A DNA stretch of 25,927 bases from an uncultured Candidatus Melainabacteria bacterium (GTDB lineage: Bacteria > Cyanobacteriota > Vampirovibrionia > Gastranaerophilales > Gastranaerophilaceae), in contig CAKURN010000003.1 in the NCBI GenBank assembly GCA_934675695.1, forward strand, positions 1 through 25,927. Direction: 5' to 3'. Shown in pieces: positions 14,623 through 23,054 of the stretch (positions are counted from its first letter, which is position 1; each line of letters opens with the position of its first letter). The notes below the pieces were generated by a model. It made no database searches, was not told where the DNA came from, and worked only from the letters and a program-made list of their open reading frames with translations. Position numbers and translations under genes: made by a program.

Positions 14623-15560
14623 AAGTTTTTACTCCTTAAAAAATTTAAAACTTTAATAAAATCTTTGCTAAATTCGTCTTCTGAAAGCGAAAATTCCATT
14701 CTTTCTTTCGTTTTTGGGTGAACAAAAGAAATATAATAAGATTGAAGCAACTGCTCTGTAGTTTTCAGATTATAAAATTCATTAATCATAAAACTCTTTG
14801 CTCCATACAAACTATCCCCAAAAATCGGGTGATTAATGCTCGAAAGGTGAGCTCTTATTTGATGTGTTCTACCTGTTTTTAATTCCAATTCAACCAGAGT
14901 CGCCCCTTTAAATTCTTCTAAAACTTTGTAATTTGTAATAGCTTCCAGTCCTTTGTCTGAAACAGTCATTTTTACTGTGTCTTTTATGTAATGAACGAGG
15001 GGTTTATTTATTGTTCCTTGTTTTTCTTCAAAATTTCCTAATGCTATTGCTTTGTATTTTCTGATTAGAGTTTTGTTTTTTATTTGATTTTTTATGTCTT
15101 CAAAAACCTCGTCTTTTTTCACTGCAATCATTAAACCTGAGGTGTTTTTGTCTAATCTATGAACTATCCCAGGACGAGAAGAATCCATATTCGCCAAATT
15201 TTTGCAATGATAAAGAAGAATATTTGCCAGAGTCTTTTGGTTTTCAAATTTTGTTATGTGAGTGAGGAGTTCTTTTGGTTTGTTTAAAACGATGACATAG
15301 TCGTCTTCGTATTTGATATCCAATTCAAACTCATAAGGGAGAAGTTTTTTTGGTTTGTTTAAAAAGTCAGAAATTTTTTCTTCATCGTATTCTACAAAAT
15401 CATTTTGCTTCAATTTGTAAGAAGGTTTTTGATTTTTTTTGTTTACAAAAATGAAATTGTTTTCAATCAAAGAAACTATTTGATTTCTTGAACAATCAAA
15501 ATAATCCAGCAAAAACACATCCAGTCTTTTATTTATATTTTCGTTAATTAGAATTTCCAT
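14619..15560 (-). CDS. rluD: RluD-family 23S rRNA pseudouridine synthase
   Basis: A 313-residue protein with an N-terminal S4 RNA-binding domain (about 1-60; KRLDVFLLDYFDCSRNQI) and the RluA/RluC/RluD catalytic domain. The signature HRLDKNTSGLM (134-144) carries catalytic Asp137, and LKTGRTHQIRAHL and HPIFGDSLYG follow. The family isomerises uridine to pseudouridine, RluD in helix 69 of 23S rRNA; which uridine is modified here cannot be told from sequence. It overlaps the end of lspA by 17 bp. The pair lspA followed by an RluD-type gene is a common bacterial arrangement (ylyB in Bacillus), which supports the assignment. Confidence 0.92.
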   Translation of the reverse strand: MEILINENINKRLDVFLLDYFDCSRNQIVSLIENNFIFVNKKNQKPSYKLKQNDFVEYDEEKISDFLNKPKKLLPYEFELDIKYEDDYVIVLNKPKELLTHITKFENQKTLANILLYHCKNLANMDSSRPGIVHRLDKNTSGLMIAVKKDEVFEDIKNQIKNKTLIRKYKAIALGNFEEKQGTINKPLVHYIKDTVKMTVSDKGLEAITNYKVLEEFKGATLVELELKTGRTHQIRAHLSSINHPIFGDSLYGAKSFMINEFYNLKTTEQLLQSYYISFVHPKTKERMEFSLSEDEFSKDFIKVLNFLRSKNL

Positions 15561-16041
15561 TTTTGTTTAGTCGTTTTTTTATTTGCTCAATATCAATTAA
15601 AACAAAAACAACATAAATTGTAATCCCTAAACAAATCATGATATCAAACATATTAAAAATAGGAAAATTTATGAAATTCAATTTTATATAATCTACAACA
15701 TGGTGAAGTTTTATTCTTTCGATTAAATTTCCCAAAGTGCCTGCGTTGATTAGGGTTAAAGATAGAAGCAAAAACTTGTCTTTGAAGTTGATATTTTTGT
15801 ATACAAAAATAAAAAGCAAAACACTAACACAAATCGCAAAAACGCTCAAAAACAAAGTAGCACTTTGAAACATTCCAAAAGCACTGCCTGTATTGTAGAT
15901 GTGTTCAATTGAAAAGATTGGGTTTTTTAAGTTTGTAAAATAAGGATTGTAGCTGATGATTTCAATTTGTCTTCCAAAATCCAACAAAATCAAACTCATT
16001 AAAAAATAGAATATAAGTGCTTTTGAACTTTTAGGTTTCAT
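15544..16041 (-). CDS. lspA: Lipoprotein signal peptidase (signal peptidase II)
   Basis: A 165-residue protein with four hydrophobic segments. Family motifs are visible: NTGSAFGMF (50-58), NAGTLGNLIERIKLHHVVDYI with catalytic Asp117, and FNMFDIMI with catalytic Asp133. It cleaves the signal peptide of diacylglyceryl-modified prolipoproteins in the inner membrane. Two less critical positions differ from the usual form: Glu108 where GNxxDR normally has Asp, and LDFGRQ instead of the common DQxTK near the N terminus. It is the third gene of a tightly packed run, 2 bp after the SnoaL-like exported protein and overlapping the RluD-family gene by 17 bp. Confidence 0.93.
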   Translation of the reverse strand: MKPKSSKALIFYFLMSLILLDFGRQIEIISYNPYFTNLKNPIFSIEHIYNTGSAFGMFQSATLFLSVFAICVSVLLFIFVYKNINFKDKFLLLSLTLINAGTLGNLIERIKLHHVVDYIKLNFINFPIFNMFDIMICLGITIYVVFVLIDIEQIKKRLNKNGNSN

Positions 16042-16043
16042 AG

Positions 16044-16910
16044 TTATTTTTTGTTTTCTACAAGAATTTTTTCTTGAACTTTTGGATTTGAAACGGGTTT
16101 TTCCATATTTATTCTTTTCATTAAATATGCCATTCCGATTATTTTTATTTTTGCTTTTGTAACTTCTTCATTTACAGAAACCTTTGTAAAACCGATGCTT
16201 GCGATTGCGTATTCGTTTAGGTTTTTGTTGTTTGCTTTGACTAATCTTTCGAGTTCTCCTGTTTGTGGGATTTTTCTGAATTTTTCCGTGTAATCTTTTA
16301 CAGGATATGTGATTTCTTCTCTTGAAATTGAACCTAGAGCGATTATGTCATCTGATTTTTTCATTTTTAAAGACAAATCATAATCGCCGTTGTTTTTGAT
16401 AAAAACAGGAGTGTTTAATTCCATACTTATTTTTTTTGCAACGCCATAAACAAGAGAAGTTTCTTCTGTTAGCATTTCATCACGCAAAATCTTCCACTCG
16501 TTTTTTTCTTTTGTTAAATATACATTATAGGTGCTTTTTCCGCTCAAGTAGCCGGCTTTGCCTCTGTATTTTTTGTTATTTTCAGGATAAACTTTTGCAC
16601 TTGATTTGTCTTTCATTTGAACAATCGCCCAGTTGTCTTGAGCTTCTATATTTGTGATTTTTGTTTTGTATTTTATGTTGTTGTATGAAGAATAGGTTTT
16701 TTTGAGCATATCTTCCGTATCAGCCAAATCGAAACCGTCGGAACTCAAATAGTCTTTTGAATAGAAAGTTTTTATTTTTTCTATATCGTGGTTTTGCATT
16801 GCTTTGTTGTGTTGTTTTAGAAGCGTTTTAACTTCTTTTGTAGGGCTTGCAAAAGCCGAAACAGCAAGCATTGATATCGAAAGTAAACACAAAAAAATAT
16901 TTTTTTTCAT
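16044..16910 (-). CDS. Exported protein with NTF2/SnoaL-like domain
   Basis: A 288-residue protein with a clear signal peptide (residues 1-21, cleavage expected after AFA). The first mature domain (about 24-150) resembles the NTF2/SnoaL-like fold: an N-terminal helix with a KQHNKAMQNHDIEKIKTFYS pattern, ending in a strand set finishing with NEWKILRDEML. The second part (about 160-288) is beta-rich and of unknown type. Such domains often form ligand-binding pockets; no catalytic residue is obvious. It lies 3 bp after the other exported protein and 2 bp before lspA. It has no lipobox, so it is probably periplasmic. Confidence 0.72.
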   Translation of the reverse strand: MKKNIFLCLLSISMLAVSAFASPTKEVKTLLKQHNKAMQNHDIEKIKTFYSKDYLSSDGFDLADTEDMLKKTYSSYNNIKYKTKITNIEAQDNWAIVQMKDKSSAKVYPENNKKYRGKAGYLSGKSTYNVYLTKEKNEWKILRDEMLTEETSLVYGVAKKISMELNTPVFIKNNGDYDLSLKMKKSDDIIALGSISREEITYPVKDYTEKFRKIPQTGELERLVKANNKNLNEYAIASIGFTKVSVNEEVTKAKIKIIGMAYLMKRINMEKPVSNPKVQEKILVENKK

Positions 16911-16913
16911 TAA

Positions 16914-17516
16914 TTAATCCTCTTTTTTAAACAAAAGATAGTATTTTTTATCTCCATAATATAATATCATGTCCCAATAAATTCCTCTATCGTTAAATTC
17001 GATATAAGATTTTGGTATGGGGGTTCTTTGGTTTTTGTCACCCCAGTGTTTTCCGATAAAATCCATCGTTTTATCTCTTAGTTTTTGGGTTTTGGTTTTG
17101 TTTGGTTTTGGCAATTTGTCATCATAAAAAGTTTCTAATATCCAATCTTCATCATAAACAGGAACAACAAAAGAAACTCTGCCGTTTTCTTTAAACAGGA
17201 CATAAGTCTTTCCGTTTTTTTCTCTAGGTGTCAAAAGATAATACCCCGGAGGAATAACTTTTGATTTGAAAACCAGATTAACTCCGCTTCTAAACAGTGG
17301 ATAAGGCGAATACATGTATTTTGTGTATTCATCAGGTTGATAAGGGTCAAGCCCAAAAATATAATCGAAATCTGCCTCGACTAAACTGTCATAAATTCCA
17401 TCATAGTCTTTTGTTTGGACTCTTGTGATGTTGTCGTTAGCAAACGTTGGATTTAGAAAAAATCCAAAAAACAAAACTACAATAAAAAGTATAAATCTAT
17501 TTTTTAAGTTTGCCAT
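16914..17516 (-). CDS. Exported hypothetical protein
   Basis: A 200-residue protein with a hydrophobic signal peptide (about 1-26, ending PTFA) and a tyrosine- and aspartate-rich mature part (YDGIYDSL, DYIFGLDPYQPDEYTKYMYS, IPPGYYLLTPREK). The PGYYLLTPRE stretch followed by beta strands suggests a small beta-sandwich, but I recognise no family. It is the first gene of the seven-gene minus-strand run and faces the divergent Maf-type gene across a gap of about 30 bp that must hold both promoters. Probably periplasmic or surface-linked. Confidence 0.68.
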   Translation of the reverse strand: MANLKNRFILFIVVLFFGFFLNPTFANDNITRVQTKDYDGIYDSLVEADFDYIFGLDPYQPDEYTKYMYSPYPLFRSGVNLVFKSKVIPPGYYLLTPREKNGKTYVLFKENGRVSFVVPVYDEDWILETFYDDKLPKPNKTKTQKLRDKTMDFIGKHWGDKNQRTPIPKSYIEFNDRGIYWDMILYYGDKKYYLLFKKED

Positions 17517-17525
17517 AACTACCCT

Positions 17526-17531
17526 TATAAT
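17526..17531 (+). promoter_or_regulatory. Consensus -10 box of the Maf-type gene
   Basis: TATAAT ends 14 nt before the ATG at 17546. The predicted start near 17538 leaves about 8 nt of leader and no Shine-Dalgarno sequence, similar to the hipB, 9348 and 10509 genes. No good -35 box is seen. Confidence 0.4.
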
Positions 17532-17545
17532 GTACCATATTGACT

Positions 17546-19453
17546 ATGGAAAATAAAGTATTATCGAAAAATTTACAAAATATCGCAAGCTACAATCAAA
17601 ACCTTGCTAATAAGATTTTAGGGTTAGATTACAAAAAGTCAATTTTTTCTCTTTTAAAAACCAAAAACGACGAATATAATCTTCTATTTTGCAATATTCC
17701 TCTCCACAATTTAGAAAATCCTGTTGAAGAAAGCAAAAACATTGCTCAAAATTTGAAAGCAAAAACAAACGAAGATACAATAATCATCGTTTATGGCTTG
17801 GGTTTGGGGTATTTGGTTGATGAAATTTCAAATATTTTTGATGGCAAAATTGTTCTTTATGAACCCAATCTCGATATACTAAAATTTGTTTTAGAAATAG
17901 CACAAGTAGACGCTTTTGACAAAAAAAACGTTTTTGCTGCAACAAATAAAGAAGAATTAAAAGAAATACTGGAAAAAATCGCAAACGAAAATTCGCAAAT
18001 AACGCTTACGTTTTTAGATTCTTATAAAAAACTTTTTGAAAACGATATAGTGAGCGTTTTTAATGTTTCGCAAAAAATAATAGGTGAAATTTGTGCAAGA
18101 AAAAACACAGAAAAACAAAACCTTAATGCTCTTTATTATACTTTTTTGAATTTAAAAAATATAATAAAAAACCCTGATATTACAGAGCTTTCTGATATTT
18201 ATAAAGGAAAAACGGCACTCATTGTTTCAGCTGGTGTGACATTATTTGAAAACATTGAAACAATCAAAAAAAACAAAGACAATGTTGTTATTTTTGCAGT
18301 CAATCAGAGTTTGAATTTGTTAACAAAAAACGGTATTACTCCTGATTTTGTTGTGAATATTGATGCAAAAAACAATTCTTCGCATTTTGAAAACTTAAAA
18401 TCCGAAGATTGTTATTTTATTCTAGAGCCTTTTTCTTATCCTGAAATTTTTCAAAAACAAACCAAAAAAACTTTCAACTATATTACAGAAAACAATTTCT
18501 TCAACAATTGGCTAAGAGATGTTCTTTTAGTAAAACATCATCTGGCAAGCAGCGGAACTGTTTCTATTAGTGCATTTTTGTCTGCTTGTGTAATGGGTTT
18601 TGAAAAAATAATCTTAATCGGGCAAGATTTGGCTTTCAAAGACAAACAATGTTACGCAAAAGGTGCTGTTGCAGACAATCTCGAATGTGTATTTGAAAAT
18701 GGAAAATACATAATAAAACCAAAAAATTTAAAAGAATTTGTTCAAAATATGAAAAAAGAAAACGAAGACGATGAAAAAGCAAACAAAAGACTAGAAAAAT
18801 ACATCTCAAGACTCAACCAAAATATCTGCACAATAAAAGGGCAAAACGGTGATTTTTTGCCTACACAAATAGCTTATAGTTATTTTGTTGATTATTTTGA
18901 ACAGTTAGCAAAAATATTGGCTAATGAAAGACCAAACTTAAAACTCATCAATTCTTCAACAGGGGCCGCTCAAATAGATGGTTTTGAGAATATACCTTTA
19001 GAAGAAGTTTTAAAAAATGCTAAAAAAATAGAAAAAATCAATCTAGACCATATCAAACCAAAAATAAACAAAAAAAATATCATAGAAAAATTCGACAAAA
19101 CATACGATGAACTCTATAAAACCGCTCTCGTTGTAATTGATTTTGAAAATTCACTAAAATCAATAAGAGAAGAACTGAAACAAGAAAACAAAATCACTGA
19201 AAACATAATAAAAACGCTAAAAAAAGCCCAAGAACAATTTGAAATTATGAAAAATTACAAAACATCAGAAATTCCAAAATGTATTTTAGAAAAAAGAGTT
19301 GAAATTTGTCCAAAAGATTTGTTTTCAAGTGTAAATGACATAGATGCATTAAAAAACAACATAAAACTTTCTTTGAAAAAGAAACCTTTTAAAATGCGTT
19401 TTTATCATTACGAAAACATTTTAGCAGATTGCAAGTCTGTCGTCTTGGAGTAG
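17546..19453 (+). CDS. Maf/DUF115-family motility-associated glycosyltransferase
   Basis: A 635-residue protein counted from ATG 17546; an in-frame TTG two codons upstream is the alternative. The N-terminal part (about 1-190) contains IIVYGLGLGYLVDEI, a nucleotide-fold-like segment. The DUF115/MAF_flag10 core (about 215-400) has ALIVSAGVTLFENIETI, FAVNQSLNLLTKNGITPDFVVNIDA, SSGTVSISAFLSACVMGFEKIILIGQDLAF and the following CYAKGA. The C-terminal region is a long charged helix. Maf proteins attach nonulosonic sugars (pseudaminic or legionaminic acid) to flagellin in several motile bacteria. The chemotaxis genes next door support a motility role, but no flagellin gene is in view. Its 3' end overlaps the convergent tandem-CheW gene by 33 bp. 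Confidence 0.85.
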   Translation: MENKVLSKNLQNIASYNQNLANKILGLDYKKSIFSLLKTKNDEYNLLFCNIPLHNLENPVEESKNIAQNLKAKTNEDTIIIVYGLGLGYLVDEISNIFDGKIVLYEPNLDILKFVLEIAQVDAFDKKNVFAATNKEELKEILEKIANENSQITLTFLDSYKKLFENDIVSVFNVSQKIIGEICARKNTEKQNLNALYYTFLNLKNIIKNPDITELSDIYKGKTALIVSAGVTLFENIETIKKNKDNVVIFAVNQSLNLLTKNGITPDFVVNIDAKNNSSHFENLKSEDCYFILEPFSYPEIFQKQTKKTFNYITENNFFNNWLRDVLLVKHHLASSGTVSISAFLSACVMGFEKIILIGQDLAFKDKQCYAKGAVADNLECVFENGKYIIKPKNLKEFVQNMKKENEDDEKANKRLEKYISRLNQNICTIKGQNGDFLPTQIAYSYFVDYFEQLAKILANERPNLKLINSSTGAAQIDGFENIPLEEVLKNAKKIEKINLDHIKPKINKKNIIEKFDKTYDELYKTALVVIDFENSLKSIREELKQENKITENIIKTLKKAQEQFEIMKNYKTSEIPKCILEKRVEICPKDLFSSVNDIDALKNNIKLSLKKKPFKMRFYHYENILADCKSVVLE

Positions 19454-20461
19454 TTTTTCGATATCGACGATTTGGTATATTTCGTCATCTTTAACAAACT
19501 CCATCAGATTTCCTTCTTCTTGTTTTTGAAGTTTGTTTTGTATGATTTCATTAAAATTTATATTCATACTTTCTAAAATCTCATCTGCCAAAATTCCTAT
19601 TTTAAATTCTTCTGAGTTTAGAATTATTATTGTTGATTTTTCTTTTGGAGTGGTTTTTATGTCATTGTAAAATTTTCTAATATCCAAAATCGTTATATAT
19701 TCGCCTTTTATATTAATCAAACCAACAATAAAATCAGGCACAGAGGGGACTTTTGTGATTTTTGTGTTGTTTAGTTTAAAAAACTCTTTAACGCTTGCCA
19801 TATTGATGTAATATTTGAAATCATTAATCACAAACGAAACTCCCATATCAAAAAGCGGAGTCGGTTTTTTTATGTTTTGTTCGATATTTTTTAAAAACTG
19901 TTTTCTTTCTTTTAAAATTTGTTTAGAAGTTTCATCATCTATGATGTAGTTTTTGTTATCAGAGGACGAATTTTGAGAAGTTGTGTTTACGAAATTCGCC
20001 AGATTTTCGATATTTATTACATAGGGATTGTCTTTGTTGTTAATAAAAATGCCTTTAAAAAATTCTTTTTTACCTTGATAAGGCACAGGAAGGACTTTTT
20101 CTTTGTTTAATTTTAAAATATCGCACACATCATCACAAATGATAGAAATAATACTATTTTCTGTATTTAATAAGATTATTTTAGAATTTAGGTTGTAGAC
20201 TATTCTTTCTTGTTGAAAAATTTGTCTTAAATCAATCACAGGAATGTGGTTTTGTTTGTATTCAAAAAACCCTAAAACGCTATCCGGCATGTTAGAAGGA
20301 CGCTCAAGCTCGGGAATTTTTATTATTTCTAAAACATATTGAGTTTCTATTGCGTAGTTTTTTTGGTTTATTTCTATGATTGTGTAGTTCTTTTCTTTTT
20401 CTTTTTCATCTCTTTTTTTAGTCAACTCAAAATTATAAAGAGTCAAGTCGTTATTCTGCAT
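19421..20461 (-). CDS. Tandem-CheW-domain adaptor protein
   Basis: A 346-residue protein with two CheW-like domains: domain 1 at about 26-157 (YTIIEINQKNYAIETQYVLEI, then HIPVIDLRQIF) and domain 2 at about 205-345 (VSFVINDFKYYINMASVKEFF, then GLINIKGEYITILDIRKFY). A charged linker joins them. CheW domains couple receptors to CheA; two in one chain could bridge neighbouring array units or replace several single CheW proteins. The second domain keeps the typical GLINIKG stretch, while the first has GFFEYKQN, so they may bind different partners. The gene starts 11 bp inside the end of the receiver protein gene and is translationally coupled to it. Confidence 0.88.
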   Translation of the reverse strand: MQNNDLTLYNFELTKKRDEKEKEKNYTIIEINQKNYAIETQYVLEIIKIPELERPSNMPDSVLGFFEYKQNHIPVIDLRQIFQQERIVYNLNSKIILLNTENSIISIICDDVCDILKLNKEKVLPVPYQGKKEFFKGIFINNKDNPYVINIENLANFVNTTSQNSSSDNKNYIIDDETSKQILKERKQFLKNIEQNIKKPTPLFDMGVSFVINDFKYYINMASVKEFFKLNNTKITKVPSVPDFIVGLINIKGEYITILDIRKFYNDIKTTPKEKSTIIILNSEEFKIGILADEILESMNINFNEIIQNKLQKQEEGNLMEFVKDDEIYQIVDIEKLLQDDRLAIC

Positions 20462-21902
20462 AAATCACCACTTTGTTTCTGTCTGTAATTTTTTCTAGTG
20501 CTATTCTAGCCTGTTTTTGAGCCAACTCGAAATCAAAAACATTGTCTTTATAGCAATTTGATACCCCTATTGCTATATCGGGTTTTATTCCATCTATTGA
20601 AATGTTTTTTAGTGCATTAAAAATCATGTTGAATTTTTTCTGTGCTTGGATATCATTTTCAGCTAACAAAATCAACGTATATTCGTCTTCGTCTGTTTTT
20701 TCCAGTTGTTCACCTTGGATTATACAGTCCATTATATTTTGCGAAATTTTTAAATTCAAAAAATCCAAAATTCCTTCATCATATTTAGATTCCAAATCTG
20801 AATAATTGGAAAAGCTTATTATTCCTATATAAAGACCTATTTTTGTTTTTGTCGGATTAAATTTGTTTTTCAAATTTAAACTCATTTTGTCTTTTAGATA
20901 TTTGTCGGAAATAGTTTCTTCTACTATGTTTTGGGATTTTTTATTTATGAATCTTATTTTGAAAAAATCACTCAAAATGTGTTTTAGGGTTTCTTTTGCA
21001 GTTTCATTTTCCCAGAGGTTTTCTTTTCTGGAGAAAAATGCAATATTTCCCGTTTGTTCACCTTTGTATAAAAAATCAAATTCAATTTTAGAATTAAATT
21101 CTTTTGTTGAAGAAATGGTTTTTGAATTTGGAATGTATTTTTTATTTAAAAAAATGTTGTTGCAGTTGTATTTTGAAGAAAAATAATTCTGTAAAATCGG
21201 ACTCAAGATGAAGTTTTTGATATCGAAATTCAAGACTTGTTCGTTGTTTTTGTAATCATAAAAACAACAAACGCCCAAATCATACCCCAAAAAAGGATAC
21301 AAAATCGAAAACAGTTCCTTAAAGAGTGTTTCGTCATTGTTTAAAGAAAGATAGTTGTTCTTAAATAAAGCTAGAAGCCTATCTTCTTTTATATCGAAAA
21401 CGTATTCTTCCTTTTTTTCTTCAAATTTGTATTCATTTATGACATTTTCTATTTCCGGTATTGTTTCTTTAGTTTCTTCTATAGGAAATGTTTTGTTGTT
21501 AAATATTTCGATTTTGTCTTGTTGAGAGAGAGGATTTTCTTCTGTTGCTTTGTTTGCCAAATTCAAAATTTCTTCCAAATTTTCGTCTTTAGTCAAAAAA
21601 TACTCGTTTTTTCTGTTTTTTGTGTACAATTTTGCAATTGTAGAAGTCAAAATACTATACACAATCACAGGAATTTTGTTTAAGGCTTTATCTTCTCTTA
21701 AATAAGTTAAAAGCTGAAACCCGCCTTCTTTCGGCATTATAGCGTCAGTAATTATAACATCCGGCGAATTAAAACAGATGATATTCAATGCATCTTTTAC
21801 ATTTGTTGCATCAAAAACTTCCCAACTGTTGTTTTCAAAATAAGAACTCAAAATCTTGAGCTGGGTTTGGTTATCATCTATTATAACTACTTTTTTAAAC
21901 AT
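20451..21902 (-). CDS. Response regulator: receiver domain plus degenerate GGDEF domain
   Basis: A 483-residue protein. The N-terminal receiver domain (1-120) has Asp9-Asp10, phospho-acceptor Asp53 in VIITDAIMPKEGG, Ser83 and Lys105, so it looks phosphorylatable. A linker (120-170) and a middle region (about 170-330) with GAF-like alternation (LGVCCFYDYKNNEQVL, GEQTGNIAFFSRKENLW) follow. The last 150 residues align with a GGDEF domain, but the active-site loop reads DEDEY (404-408) and the metal-binding segment is not conserved. It is therefore probably a c-di-GMP- or nucleotide-binding or purely structural domain rather than a cyclase. It heads the operon with the tandem-CheW gene and diverges from MCP-cheA, so CheA is the obvious phosphodonor. 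Confidence 0.85.
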   Translation of the reverse strand: MFKKVVIIDDNQTQLKILSSYFENNSWEVFDATNVKDALNIICFNSPDVIITDAIMPKEGGFQLLTYLREDKALNKIPVIVYSILTSTIAKLYTKNRKNEYFLTKDENLEEILNLANKATEENPLSQQDKIEIFNNKTFPIEETKETIPEIENVINEYKFEEKKEEYVFDIKEDRLLALFKNNYLSLNNDETLFKELFSILYPFLGYDLGVCCFYDYKNNEQVLNFDIKNFILSPILQNYFSSKYNCNNIFLNKKYIPNSKTISSTKEFNSKIEFDFLYKGEQTGNIAFFSRKENLWENETAKETLKHILSDFFKIRFINKKSQNIVEETISDKYLKDKMSLNLKNKFNPTKTKIGLYIGIISFSNYSDLESKYDEGILDFLNLKISQNIMDCIIQGEQLEKTDEDEYTLILLAENDIQAQKKFNMIFNALKNISIDGIKPDIAIGVSNCYKDNVFDFELAQKQARIALEKITDRNKVVIYAE

Positions 21903-21905
21903 AGC

Positions 21906-21934
21906 TTAACTTATTTCGCACATTTTATTATAAT
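21906..21934 (+). promoter_or_regulatory. Promoter of the MCP-cheA operon, with overlapping divergent -10
   Basis: TTAACT (21906-21911) and TATAAT (21929-21934) with 17 bp between them. The -10 lies in ATTATAAT, a palindrome that also gives TATAAT on the minus strand (21932-21927), suitably placed for the receiver gene starting at 21902. Two polymerases could not use both at once, so the two operons may compete. Confidence 0.55.
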
Positions 21935-21972
21935 ACTTATTAATTATACATTTTTTTGTTTAAAGGTGGAAT

Positions 21973-23031
21973 ATGTCAAAAGAAGTAGAAAATAAAACTA
22001 AAAACAACATTAATATCTCAAGAGAATTGGTAAGAAAACAGATTTTTGATTGTGCAATTATTTTTATCACAATGATTGCGATTTTTTATTTTGTTTGTTT
22101 CCAAAGCTTTGAAAGATGGGATTTGGTGATTGTGCTTGTTGTTTCGTTCGTGATTGATTCGATATTGTTGATTTTTAGTGCAAATGCCGTGAAAAAACCT
22201 TTAAATACCATTGTAGAATTGGCTTTTGACTCAACAATACAAGACATTACAAAAATCCAAAACGAAAATACTTCTCAAAAAGAAAATAGTATACTTTCAG
22301 AAGCAAAAATCAAAAACATTGCAGAAATCGTGGAAAATCTGCAAAAATATTCATCAGATATGAAAAAAATCACAAATGCAACCCAAGAAAAAACCAACAA
22401 ATCACTGACTTTCACTAATGATGAGTATTCTTTTATTAAAACAAACATAGAAAAAATGTTTTCAATCAGACACAAAATCCAAACCATTGCGGAGCTTATT
22501 TTAGAGTTGTCTGATTTTGTACAGTCGATATCATCGACTATAGGGCTTGTTGAAGATATAGCGGAACAAACGAATCTTCTTGCTTTAAATGCAGCAGTAG
22601 AAGCAGCTCGTGCAGGCGAACATGGAAAAGGTTTTGCAGTTGTTGCTTCAGAAATCAGAAAATTAGCAGACGAATCTAAACAAGCAACAACAAAAATCAT
22701 TTCTTTAATCAACGATATTCAACAAACAGCAAATTCAACCGTTCTTGCAACTGAAGAAGGCACAAAAGAAATAGAATCAGGTCTGGAGCTTGCTCATACA
22801 ATCAGCGAAAACATTGAACATTTGATTGATGCAATGAATGAAATTTCTTCAAATATGCAAGAAATCATTATTTCTTCTAAACAAATAAATACAGACTCTA
22901 AAACAACAAACGTATACTTAAAAGAAATTTCAAAAATGGTTGAAACAACAAAAGAATATATTACTTCTAACGACAGTACAATCAAAAAAATTGAAACAGC
23001 TTCTTTTGAATTTAAAAATTCTGTTATTTAG
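21973..23031 (+). CDS. Methyl-accepting chemotaxis protein without external sensor domain
   Basis: A 352-residue protein with two closely spaced membrane helices (about 24-43 and 51-70) joined by only about 7 residues, so almost nothing is exposed outside. The cytoplasmic signalling domain follows, with the canonical hairpin tip [20 protein letters not shown] continuing through [19 protein letters not shown] (about 194-232). No HAMP domain is evident. It may sense membrane state or intracellular signals, or take signals from partner proteins. The start is supported by AAAGGTGG 7 nt upstream. It has no C-terminal NWETF-type tail. cheA follows 23 bp later in the same operon. Confidence 0.93.
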   Translation: MSKEVENKTKNNINISRELVRKQIFDCAIIFITMIAIFYFVCFQSFERWDLVIVLVVSFVIDSILLIFSANAVKKPLNTIVELAFDSTIQDITKIQNENTSQKENSILSEAKIKNIAEIVENLQKYSSDMKKITNATQEKTNKSLTFTNDEYSFIKTNIEKMFSIRHKIQTIAELILELSDFVQSISSTIGLVEDIAEQTNLLALNAAVEAARAGEHGKGFAVVASEIRKLADESKQATTKIISLINDIQQTANSTVLATEEGTKEIESGLELAHTISENIEHLIDAMNEISSNMQEIIISSKQINTDSKTTNVYLKEISKMVETTKEYITSNDSTIKKIETASFEFKNSVI

Positions 23032-23054
23032 TTTTTCAAGGACAATATTCAAAA

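Noticed and set aside
22275..22712. 145-codon minus-strand open frame inside the MCP gene
   Set aside because: It is the mirror of the conserved MCP signalling tip. The open frame follows from the AT-rich codon use of the sense gene.
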